Both the position numbers and the translations under genes were made by a program. A DNA stretch of 64,000 nt from Cyclobacteriaceae bacterium. GTDB taxonomy: Bacteria; Bacteroidota; Bacteroidia; Cytophagales; Cyclobacteriaceae. The stretch is taken from contig JANQEU010000022.1 in the NCBI GenBank assembly GCA_028278225.1, forward strand, positions 62,001 through 126,000, given 5' to 3'. Positions 26,997 through 35,035 of this stretch are shown here, in pieces. The notes under the pieces were generated by a model, which saw only the letters and a program-made list of their open reading frames with translations, was not told where the DNA came from and ran no database searches. Each line of letters opens with the position of its first letter. The stretch's first letter is position 1.

Positions 26997-29099
26997 ATGA
27001 AAAAGTTAGTACTGACAACAGTTTTCATTGCTCTTGTAGCATTTTCCTGTAAGGAAAACGAAGTACAGGACCAAAGGCCACACTATCTTCAGAACAGGGA
27101 GCCACTTCTGCAAAAACCCTATCTGGAACTTCCATTAGGCACCATAAAGCCAAAGGGTTGGCTTGAAGATCAACTCTTTAGAATGCGTGATGGTATGACC
27201 GGAAATCTCGATGAGATCTATGCAGAAGTGGTCGGTGAACGAAATGGATGGCTCGGAGGTGATGGTGACGGGTGGGAGAGGGGTCCTTATTGGATCGACG
27301 GACTATTACCGCTGGCATACATCCTTGGGGATCAAAAACTGATTTCCAAAGTACGGCCATGGATAGAGTGGACACTGAATAATCAGGCTTCAAACGGATA
27401 TTTAGGTCCGGTCCCTTTTGAGGAAGAACCCAAGTATGAACCCGGGTTACAACGGGGAATGAGAAAAGACTGGTGGCCTAAAATGGTAATGTTGAAAATA
27501 TTGCAACAATACTATACTGCAACCGGTGATGAGCGTGTGATCACTGCTCTCACCAATTATTTCAGGTATCAGTTGAAAGAATTGCCGGAGACACCTTTGG
27601 ACAATTGGTCACTGTGGGCAAACCGAAGAGGAGGGGATAACCTGATGGTGGTGTATTGGCTTTACAACATTACGGGAGATCAGTTTTTGCTGGAGCTGGG
27701 AGACCTGTTATTTGAACAAACATTTCCCTGGACCCGAATTTTCCTGAACGATGAGAACTATGAGGACCCGGTAAACCCCTGGCACTACTCACAATTACAA
27801 CGATATCCTTTCGATGAAGGTGAGATAAAAGCCCTAACTGTTTCCAAAATAGGGGGGATGCATTGTGTGAATTTCGCACAGGGTTTGAAGCAACCGGTGA
27901 TCTATTATCAAAAGGATATTGATTCAAAATATGTTGACGCTGTGAAGAAGGCCCTGATGGACGTTAAAAAGTATCACGGACAACCCCAGGGTATGTATGG
28001 CGGGGATGAGCCACTTCATGGTACAAATCCTCTTCAGGGAATAGAGTTTTGTTCGGTGGCAGAGGAGATGTTTTCTCTGGAATCAATGATAACCATAACT
28101 GGGGACATGTTTTTCGCAGATCAGCTGGAGAAAATTACCTACAACGCATTGCCGGCACAAACTACGGATGATTTCACTTCCAGACAGTATTTTCAGGCTG
28201 CAAATCAGGTGAAGCTGACAGATAAACTGCAGGTGTCTTACCAAACAAACGGACATATGGGAACGGATTATGTTTTTGGAACGCTCTCAGGATATCCCTG
28301 CTGCACAACCAATATGCACCAGTCCTGGCCAAAGTTTGTTCAAAACCTTTGGTATGCTACGGCAGACCGGGGAGTGGCAGCATTTCAGTATGCCCCAAGT
28401 GAAGTTTCCTTACTGGTTGGATCAGGGGTGGAAGTGAGGATAACCGAAGAAACCGGTTTCCCGTTTCGGGATGAAGTAAAATTCACTATCGATCCGGATC
28501 AGCCGGTACAATTCCCGCTTCATTTAAGAATTCCGCAGTGGACGGAAAATGCTTCCGTCTTTATCAATGGTAAAAAGTGGAATGTAGAAGCAGAAAACCG
28601 CATTGCTGTTATTGATCGTACCTGGGAATCCGGAGATCAGATCATATTGAAAATACCTATGAAATTGAAATATGACTATTGGCATGATTTTTCAGTTGCC
28701 ATCAAGAGGGGGCCACTGGTGTATTCATTGAAAGTTCGAGGAGAAATGAAGGAGAAGGATCGCAATGATCGATTTGGGACTTTCCATGAAGTGCATCCCC
28801 TGGATGCCTGGAACTATGGATTAATAATGGAGGACCTCAGTGATTTAGGATCTTCTGTTCAGGTGATCGAAAATGAATGGGATGGAAGCTATCCATGGAA
28901 TCTTGAGAACGCACCCATTCAACTGAAAATCAGGGGGGTCAAAGTGCCGGAATGGACATTGTATAACGACGCCCCGGTTTTTCCGGCTTTTTGGGGCAGG
29001 CATTCAAAAGAAGATTTCCAGAAGGAAGAGATCACTTTAGTTCCTTACGGCTGTACCATGCTGCGGATTACGGAATTTCCGGTTTATGATTTGAGGTAG
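26997..29099 (+). CDS. GH127/DUF1680 family glycosidase lipoprotein (beta-L-arabinofuranosidase-like)
   Basis: A 700-residue lipoprotein: hydrophobic leader and lipobox VAFSC, with lipidated Cys at 18. The body is the alpha/alpha barrel of DUF1680 (ERGPYWIDGLLPLAYILGD near 100-118; GSVAEE-type segment CSVAEEMFSLESM near 350). The Cys motif GYPCCTTNMHQSW lies near 432, where the characterised GH127 enzymes have their zinc-bound catalytic Cys. Such enzymes remove beta-L-arabinofuranose from plant or algal glycans. The four-Cys zinc site of HypBA1 is not fully visible here, so the activity may differ. It is probably co-transcribed with the symporter. Confidence 0.88.
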   Translation: MKKLVLTTVFIALVAFSCKENEVQDQRPHYLQNREPLLQKPYLELPLGTIKPKGWLEDQLFRMRDGMTGNLDEIYAEVVGERNGWLGGDGDGWERGPYWIDGLLPLAYILGDQKLISKVRPWIEWTLNNQASNGYLGPVPFEEEPKYEPGLQRGMRKDWWPKMVMLKILQQYYTATGDERVITALTNYFRYQLKELPETPLDNWSLWANRRGGDNLMVVYWLYNITGDQFLLELGDLLFEQTFPWTRIFLNDENYEDPVNPWHYSQLQRYPFDEGEIKALTVSKIGGMHCVNFAQGLKQPVIYYQKDIDSKYVDAVKKALMDVKKYHGQPQGMYGGDEPLHGTNPLQGIEFCSVAEEMFSLESMITITGDMFFADQLEKITYNALPAQTTDDFTSRQYFQAANQVKLTDKLQVSYQTNGHMGTDYVFGTLSGYPCCTTNMHQSWPKFVQNLWYATADRGVAAFQYAPSEVSLLVGSGVEVRITEETGFPFRDEVKFTIDPDQPVQFPLHLRIPQWTENASVFINGKKWNVEAENRIAVIDRTWESGDQIILKIPMKLKYDYWHDFSVAIKRGPLVYSLKVRGEMKEKDRNDRFGTFHEVHPLDAWNYGLIMEDLSDLGSSVQVIENEWDGSYPWNLENAPIQLKIRGVKVPEWTLYNDAPVFPAFWGRHSKEDFQKEEITLVPYGCTMLRITEFPVYDLR

Positions 29100-29135
29100 T
29101 TATTCCGGGTTGAAGGATTACCAGAAGCTTATGGT

Positions 29136-29693
29136 TCATTGTTGCCTGTACTTTCCCTCAAACTCAAGAGCCAATAGCATGTGAGCCAGGTGGTGCTTGC
29201 AATGCCACGCATACAATGCTATGTTTTGATCCAGCGGGATCTCTTTTCCACTTTCCGGATGTATAAAGGTCTTCTTCAGATCCTCATTTGTCAAACTTCG
29301 CAGGAGAAAGACCCATCGCTCATGGAGGCCGTCAAGCATGGTCTGTGCAGAAGTGACCGGCCCGGACCTGGAATCAGGCAATTTGGCCCACTTATCTTCA
29401 AAATATGCCTTGATGGTCGGGGTGTCCTCCGTCAGTGCCCATTTGAACCGGATAAAGGAATTCATATGGCTATCAGTGCAATGATGTACCAACTGCCGGA
29501 TACTCCATCCTTCAGGCCTGTAAGCCCATAATAGTTGCTCTTCGGTCAGCTCATTTGTGATCCTGAATACTTCAAAGGGAAAATTTTCAATGGTATCGAT
29601 CCAGCTTTTGATATCTTCCGGGGAAATATCCTCAGGCGGATTAAACTTTCCAATGGGGAATCGCAGGTTTTCGATATCTGTATTAATTGTCAT
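29136..29693 (-). CDS. DinB/YfiT-family putative metal-dependent hydrolase
   Basis: A 185-residue four-helix-bundle protein of the DinB/YfiT superfamily. It starts at MTINTDIENLRFPIGKF, a segment typical of YfiT homologues; I prefer this ATG (29693) to one 17 codons upstream that would overlap the neighbouring gene. Metal-binding His are in RQLVHHCTDSHMNSF and YAWHCKHHLAHM. Relatives transfer thiols (bacillithiol, mycothiol) or hydrolyse small molecules; the substrate is unknown. It follows the methyltransferase gene by 7 bp in the DUF763 transcription unit. Confidence 0.85.
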   Translation of the reverse strand: MTINTDIENLRFPIGKFNPPEDISPEDIKSWIDTIENFPFEVFRITNELTEEQLLWAYRPEGWSIRQLVHHCTDSHMNSFIRFKWALTEDTPTIKAYFEDKWAKLPDSRSGPVTSAQTMLDGLHERWVFLLRSLTNEDLKKTFIHPESGKEIPLDQNIALYAWHCKHHLAHMLLALEFEGKYRQQ

Positions 29694-29700
29694 CTTTTGA

Positions 29701-30441
29701 CTATGGTTTCTTGCCAATGAACATAAAGCCGGGAAAATAACCATTTAGTTCCTTCTCATCAGGAAATACTTCGGATAGCCTTTTTTCGAATATGGGAATG
29801 GGATCGCCCCCCGTCTTTTGATGGTAGATCTTAGCGCCAGACCATGTGCGAACAAGATTTATGAGGCTTTGTCTTGAGTGGCTTATCTCAATGCGAAATT
29901 CCTCCTTGTTCATTCCAAACGGGAATGAAATATCGCGATATTCACGATCGACATGTTTTCTTTCCTCATCCCAAAAGTCACCGACGACTTCGCTGTAAAA
30001 CCAGTCAATACATTCATTAATTTCTGCCAATTCAAATCTTATTAACCTATAACCAAGTATGGCTAAGGATCCTCCCTGTTTTAGTACACGATTTACCTCC
30101 AGATTGAAACGAAGGTGATCAAACCAGTGAAGTGCTTGTCCCACAGTGATGAGATCAAACATATCTGTTTTGAAGTTTGTCTTTTCAGCCGGTGTGATCT
30201 TGTAGTGTACATTCTCCCTTTGGACAGCGCTGGACAATTGTTTCTCACTAATGTCAGTCGCATACACCTCATGGAAATGTTCTGACAATTCCGAGGCTAT
30301 CTGTCCGTTGCCGGTTGCGCAGTCCCATGCTGTGTTCCTGATTAAACAGCTTTTTACGATCTTCCGGATTATGGAAGACGGGTATTTCGGACGATATTTT
30401 AAATATTGCTCCGATTGTGCTGAAAACCGGTCTTTTACCAT
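29701..30441 (-). CDS. Class I SAM-dependent methyltransferase
   Basis: A 246-residue methyltransferase of the UbiE/COQ5-like type 11 group. Motif I is AWDCATGNGQIASEL (near 38-52). The acidic ribose-binding residue is in VYATDISEKQL, motif II/post I in DLITVGQALHWFD, and motif III in LKQGGSLAILGY. Bacteroidota and yeast relatives are often called trans-aconitate methyltransferase-like. The substrate cannot be read. It lies 3 bp after DUF763 and 7 bp before the YfiT-like gene, apparently one operon led by the palindromic operators near 31680. Confidence 0.87.
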   Translation of the reverse strand: MVKDRFSAQSEQYLKYRPKYPSSIIRKIVKSCLIRNTAWDCATGNGQIASELSEHFHEVYATDISEKQLSSAVQRENVHYKITPAEKTNFKTDMFDLITVGQALHWFDHLRFNLEVNRVLKQGGSLAILGYRLIRFELAEINECIDWFYSEVVGDFWDEERKHVDREYRDISFPFGMNKEEFRIEISHSRQSLINLVRTWSGAKIYHQKTGGDPIPIFEKRLSEVFPDEKELNGYFPGFMFIGKKP

Positions 30442-30444
30442 TAA

Positions 30445-31647
30445 TTAAAACAATGAACCCTGAAGATACTTAGGAGGTTTCGCATCCCCAAACACTGTTT
30501 TCCCTCCGTATTTCCATGAATCCTGCCGCTCCTTTTCAATAACATCCTCCAATTTGCCATTTGGCTTAAAATCGGATTCTACTTTTTGTGCGGCTTTGGA
30601 TAAAGCCTTTAGCGCCTTCAATTTATCCGTATGACCAACCCTGGCCTTTTCAACACCTTTCTTCAAAACCGAAATACTTTCATCATACACTTTCGTGGGC
30701 ACGGGGAAAGGGTGTCCGTCTTTACCCCCATGAGCAAAAGAAAATCTGGCGGGATCACCAAACCGGGATGGTGTACCATAGATTACCTCGCTTACAAGTG
30801 ACAGTGACTGCAAGGTCCTGGGTCCCAGACCCTGAACCAGCAACAGATCCTCGAACTTATCCGTAGGAAGTTCATGCGAGATTGCCAGCACAGAACCCAG
30901 ACGTTTGAGATCCACGTCTTTTTGCCGTACATCATGGTGGGCAGGCAATCTCATTTTCCTGATCTCGGCAATCATTTTTCCGGGATTTTCCTTTCCAATG
31001 CTAACTATTTTCTCTCTTGCCATCCTGGCTGCATGATGTGTGAGGTTCAGTATCTCCCCTCGATTCCGGCCATAGATGAAGGTATGCGGTTCATTGACAT
31101 AGCTTGACAACTCCCCTGAAAACCAGTGATATCTCCTGGCATAACCGGAATTGCCGTCCATACCCTGTTGCACCACCGCCCAATCCCCGTCTTCACTGAG
31201 CACAAATGAATGAAGATAGATCTGAAACCCGTCCTGAACCGCCGTATTGTCCACCTTTGCCGAAAGACGACTGCTTCTTACCAGTTCCTTTCCATTCAGG
31301 CCCGTTTTGTCAGCAATTTCAAGGAGTTCATGCGGGGTCTTGCGCGAGTGCCTGCCCCGGCCACCGCAGATATAGATCCCAAGCTCCCTGGAAACGGGAT
31401 TGATCGCAGTTTTCAAAGCGCCCATGACGGACGTTGTGATACCGGAGGAATGCCAGTCCATGCCAAGTACGCAGCCCAATGACTGGAACCAGGCCGGATC
31501 GCTCAGCCGTTTTATGACTTCTCCTCTTCCATATTCAAGAATGATGGCCTCCACAATTGCGCCGCCAAGCTTAGACATGCGCGTGGCAAGCCATTTTGGG
31601 ACACGTCCGTTGTGTAGTGGGAGATCTGCGAAACCGGACTTATGCAT
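30445..31647 (-). CDS. DUF763 domain protein (putative DNA-metabolism protein)
   Basis: A 400-residue DUF763 protein. It opens with KSGFADLPLHNGRVPKWL, the family's conserved start, and has GGRGRHSRKTP near 90-100. A helix-hairpin-helix-like segment LLLVQGLGPRTLQSL occurs near 267-281, suggesting DNA binding. The C-terminus is Lys-rich. The function of DUF763 is unknown. Two overlapping palindromes of the TTAGTA/TACTAA type lie only 25-50 bp upstream of its ATG. The same elements precede the dnaE- and dinB-containing units, so DUF763 is probably a member of the local damage-response regulon. Confidence 0.85.
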   Translation of the reverse strand: MHKSGFADLPLHNGRVPKWLATRMSKLGGAIVEAIILEYGRGEVIKRLSDPAWFQSLGCVLGMDWHSSGITTSVMGALKTAINPVSRELGIYICGGRGRHSRKTPHELLEIADKTGLNGKELVRSSRLSAKVDNTAVQDGFQIYLHSFVLSEDGDWAVVQQGMDGNSGYARRYHWFSGELSSYVNEPHTFIYGRNRGEILNLTHHAARMAREKIVSIGKENPGKMIAEIRKMRLPAHHDVRQKDVDLKRLGSVLAISHELPTDKFEDLLLVQGLGPRTLQSLSLVSEVIYGTPSRFGDPARFSFAHGGKDGHPFPVPTKVYDESISVLKKGVEKARVGHTDKLKALKALSKAAQKVESDFKPNGKLEDVIEKERQDSWKYGGKTVFGDAKPPKYLQGSLF

Positions 31648-31671
31648 AAAGACAGAGATATTTTTTAAAAA

Positions 31672-31697
31672 TACTAAAATTTTTAGTAAAATACTAA
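31672..31697. promoter_or_regulatory. Tandem palindromic operators upstream of DUF763
   Basis: Two overlapping perfect palindromes: TACTAAA-ATT-TTTAGTA (31672-31688) and TTAGTA-AAA-TACTAA (31683-31697). Their centres are 10 bp apart, about one helical turn, which would allow side-by-side dimers. The same half-site recurs near dnaE and near the dinB/repressor promoter region. The likely ligand is the XRE-S24 repressor at 44085 (inference). Confidence 0.6.
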
Positions 31698-31798
31698 TTA
31701 TTTTACCAATGCAGCTTTACTTTCGGGGACAATTGGCAGCGCTCGCTCTCACCTCATCACTCTTCACGGAACTCCGGCTGGTCATCGACGAGCAACTG

Positions 31799-34700
31799 TT
31801 AACTTTTATTGACCACAGCGTCCGCCAATTTACTATTGTCAATTGATTCATACTTTTCTCTTATTGCCATCTTGAACATACGATCTACCTCGATCATAGG
31901 ATAGCCAAAATCTTCAACGACCTTGCCGATTACGCGATAAAATCCTCTTCCGCGGAAAGGATACTGTTTTGCAACCGGCGGGAAATTTACCGTATCGTAA
32001 ACTTTTCCTTTCTTGTCATAAAAAGTCCCAAAGTGCATGCGTTCTCCGTTTTTGGTAGTGGTATCCTTTGTAGTGACCAGATAGCCGACGATATTCACCC
32101 GGTGACCCAGTTTGGGCATTAGATCCTCCGCGTAAGTATCTCCAATATTCTGATCCTTCAGCAGCAGAAACGGATCGCACAAGGCGAACCCCAGTATTTC
32201 CATTTCATCATAGGCATCTTCCAGCGGCTGATCGACAAGTTTCGGCAGGGTGTATTCTTCCGGTTCTTCATCGAAGAGATCCTGGCCGATAATCGGTTTG
32301 GTACTTTGTTTTCCAAAATAAAGCTGGACCTGCCAAAGCAATTCTTTTTTCGATTTGCCGGTAAACCGGAACGCTCCGATCCTGACCAGGATCCGCATTT
32401 GTTCGAGTCCGACCGGAATTCTGCGGATGAAATTATCCAGACCCTTATAGCGACCATTCCGCTCCCGGTCCATTACGATAGTCTCTGCCAGTTTTTGTTC
32501 CAGGTCTTTTAAGTGCACAAAACCTATGTAGATAGATTCCCCGTAAATATTCGTGTAGTAGTCACTGTAGTTGACACATGGGGCTTCAATGGCAGCTCCC
32601 CACATTCTGGCTTCATGGAAATAAAATTCGGTTTTATAGAATCCTCCGAAATTGTTGATCACACCCACCATAAACTCAAGCGGATAGTGGGCTTTCAGGA
32701 ACAGACTTTGATAGCTTTCCACGGCATAAGACGCCGAGTGCCCTTTTGCAAAGGAGTAACCTGCAAAGCTTTCAATTTCAAACCAAACACGATCAGTTAC
32801 TTCGTCCGGGTAACCAAAATTCCGACAATTTTCAAAGAACTGATCCTTCACCCGCTGAAATTCTTTTCTTGATCGATATTTTCCTGACATTCCACGACGC
32901 AGCACGTCTGCCTGTGTGAGGGTAATGCCGGCAAAGTGATGCGCGACTTTGATAACATCTTCCTGGTAAACCATTACTCCATAGGTTTCCTCCATCAGTT
33001 CGTTCATCTTCGGATGAATGGTCTCGTAAGATTCACCTCGTTTTACAGCATGATGCCTCTCGATATAGGCGCGCATCATTCCCGATCGTGCTACGCCCGG
33101 GCGAATAATCGAACTCGCTGCAACCAGCGTCCGGTAATCATCACACCCCAGTTTGCCCAGCAGCATCCGCATGGCAGGTGACTCCACATAAAAGCAGCCC
33201 ATGCAATTGCCGTCATGAAGGAGTTTTTTGACTTTCGGATCTTTTTCGAACTCATGAAAACGGTCGGTACCGACTTTTATTCCCTGGTTTTTTTCGATGA
33301 TCTCTCTTGTATCTTTGATATGGCCTAATCCACGCTGACTGAGGATGTCAAGTTTGTAAATGCCCATATCTTCCGCGTTGTGCATTTCAAAATGTGCAAC
33401 AGGAAAACCTTTGGGAGGCAGATCCACAGCGGTGTATGTGTAAATGGGCTTTTCAGTGATAAGTATGCCCCCGGCGTGGACGGATAAATGGTTAGGGATA
33501 TTTTTCATTAACCGGGCATAGTAAAAGATCAATCGCGTGATCTCATCCTGATCCGTGTGTTCATCCGGATACTTTACGATCTTGTCGATTTCCTCTTTTG
33601 GCAAGCCCATAACCTTACCGAGTTCCCGTACCGGGGATCGCCCCTGAAAAGTAGCATGTGTACCCAGTAAAGCCACATGGCGATCGTTGTATTTATCAAA
33701 AATATATTGCGTGACCTGATCCCTGTCCCGCCATGAGAAATCAATATCAAAATCGGGAGGTGAAGTTCGCTCAGCATTCAGAAACCGCTCAAAATACAGA
33801 TCCAGTTCGATAGGATCCACATCAGTTATTCCAAGGCAATAAGCAATAATGCTGTTAGCTCCGCTGCCGCGTCCGACATGGGCAAACCCCTGACGGTCGG
33901 CGTACCTGACAATATCATGAGCAATCAGGTAATAGGATTCAAAATTCTTTTTTTCAATGATATCAAGCTCTCGTTTGAATCGCTCTTCCGATTCAGCAGT
34001 AATACGTCCGCTATACCGGTACTCATACCCCTTGTGAGCCTCGGCAAATAAATATTCATGATCTTCCCGCTTACTTCCAAAGAAGCACTTCTTGTTTTTA
34101 TCCGTACCCAGATCAAAATGTATTTTACAATCCTTCATCAGCATTTCGGCATTTGAGATGAGATCCGGATTGTGTGCGAATTGTTCCCGCAGGGTCAGCT
34201 CCGGAACCATGACTTCGCTTACATGAGCCTGCTGGTCAGCCGGGAGTTTGCTTAAAATGGTATTCCTGTCTATTGCCCTGAAAAGACGGTGCAGGTTGAA
34301 TCCCTGCTTGTTCCTGAAAGTTACCGGATGCCATGCTACAAGCTTTTTTCTCTTATTTCTAAACCTTGAAGTGATGATCAGGTTTTGCTCATGGGAACGG
34401 ATACCGACAAACTCATTTTCCCTCAGTTGATCCGGCGCATTTGCCAGCGGATAGATCGTATAGACATGATCGAAAGGCGGTGCCTGTTTCCGCAGGGGTT
34501 TGTCAGTCTTATTGTGATAGGAAAGATACCGGTTGAGCTCTTCAAACCCTTCATTGTTTCGGGCCAATCCAATATAGAGCAACTCATCGTCACGCCTGAA
34601 TTCAATCCCCAGCGCAATTTCCAACTCCCACTCATCGCTGCTTTCCCGGCAAATTCTAAGCAGTTCAATGTAGCCTGAAGTATTATTGATGTCCGTGAGA

Positions 34701-34801
34701 ATGAGCTTGCGCACACCATTAAGTTTAGCCTCATTGAATATGTCCTTAATGGATAATGTGCCGTAACGAAAAGAAAAATATGAATGACAATTCCAGTACA
34801 T
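31799..34801 (-). CDS. dnaE: DNA polymerase III alpha subunit, error-prone (DnaE2-like) type
   Basis: A 1,000-residue C-family polymerase. It has an N-terminal PHP domain with a degraded metal site (MYWNCHSYFSFRYGTL instead of the usual HxHxxYSLLDG), HVGRGSGANS in the palm (near 311), catalytic Asps in PDFDIDFSW (near 350) and KLDILSQRG (near 485), FAGYSFAKGHSASYA in the fingers, and a C-terminal OB fold (VNIVGYLVTTKDTT). It is shorter than replicative DnaE, as translesion DnaE2/ImuC polymerases are. With DinB, DUF763 and a LexA-like repressor nearby and damage-type operators upstream, it is probably the damage-inducible polymerase. A heptad-repeat hairpin begins 5 bp before its start codon. 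Confidence 0.88.
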   Translation of the reverse strand: MYWNCHSYFSFRYGTLSIKDIFNEAKLNGVRKLILTDINNTSGYIELLRICRESSDEWELEIALGIEFRRDDELLYIGLARNNEGFEELNRYLSYHNKTDKPLRKQAPPFDHVYTIYPLANAPDQLRENEFVGIRSHEQNLIITSRFRNKRKKLVAWHPVTFRNKQGFNLHRLFRAIDRNTILSKLPADQQAHVSEVMVPELTLREQFAHNPDLISNAEMLMKDCKIHFDLGTDKNKKCFFGSKREDHEYLFAEAHKGYEYRYSGRITAESEERFKRELDIIEKKNFESYYLIAHDIVRYADRQGFAHVGRGSGANSIIAYCLGITDVDPIELDLYFERFLNAERTSPPDFDIDFSWRDRDQVTQYIFDKYNDRHVALLGTHATFQGRSPVRELGKVMGLPKEEIDKIVKYPDEHTDQDEITRLIFYYARLMKNIPNHLSVHAGGILITEKPIYTYTAVDLPPKGFPVAHFEMHNAEDMGIYKLDILSQRGLGHIKDTREIIEKNQGIKVGTDRFHEFEKDPKVKKLLHDGNCMGCFYVESPAMRMLLGKLGCDDYRTLVAASSIIRPGVARSGMMRAYIERHHAVKRGESYETIHPKMNELMEETYGVMVYQEDVIKVAHHFAGITLTQADVLRRGMSGKYRSRKEFQRVKDQFFENCRNFGYPDEVTDRVWFEIESFAGYSFAKGHSASYAVESYQSLFLKAHYPLEFMVGVINNFGGFYKTEFYFHEARMWGAAIEAPCVNYSDYYTNIYGESIYIGFVHLKDLEQKLAETIVMDRERNGRYKGLDNFIRRIPVGLEQMRILVRIGAFRFTGKSKKELLWQVQLYFGKQSTKPIIGQDLFDEEPEEYTLPKLVDQPLEDAYDEMEILGFALCDPFLLLKDQNIGDTYAEDLMPKLGHRVNIVGYLVTTKDTTTKNGERMHFGTFYDKKGKVYDTVNFPPVAKQYPFRGRGFYRVIGKVVEDFGYPMIEVDRMFKMAIREKYESIDNSKLADAVVNKS

Positions 34802-34806
34802 GATTG

Positions 34807-34883
34807 CTTGTTACTTGTTACTGGTTACTGGTTTGAGCATTGCTGTATTGTTGGGTAACCAGCAACCAGCGCAACCAGTAACC
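34807..34883. repeat. Heptad-repeat hairpin (GTTACTG type)
   Basis: The left arm runs in 7-bp units (CTTGTTA, CTTGTTA, CTGGTTA, CTGGTTT). The right arm from about 34853 carries the inverted units (TAACCAG, CAACCAG, CAACCAG, TAACC). The loop is about 20 bp. It lies between the dnaE start and the palindromic operators, within the expected dnaE 5' leader. It is a sequence variant of the GTTGCGG family at 37559, 42704 and 43179. No gene lies inside. Confidence 0.75.
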
Positions 34884-34920
34884 ATCGAAAACCAAACATT
34901 CAAATAGCAGATAATTATAC

Positions 34921-34956
34921 ACTAATAAAATTAGTAAAAATTACTAACAAAATTAG
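34921..34956. promoter_or_regulatory. Three overlapping palindromic operators between dnaE and the M14 peptidase gene
   Basis: ACTAA-N5-TTAGT (34921-34935), TTAGTAA-AAA-TTACTAA (34931-34947) and CTAA-N5-TTAG (34944-34956) overlap, with centres about 11 bp apart. The elements are 120 bp upstream of dnaE and 80 bp upstream of the divergent peptidase gene. The dnaE promoter is the more likely target because the same sites mark the other polymerase unit. Two further half-sites (GCTAA at 34988, TTAGC at 35006) lie closer to the peptidase gene. Confidence 0.6.
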
Positions 34957-35035
34957 CAAACCACTCACAATAAAGCATGATTTTTACGCTAATTTTTTAA
35001 TTATTTTAGCCCGGATCTTAAAAAAGAAAAGTAAA

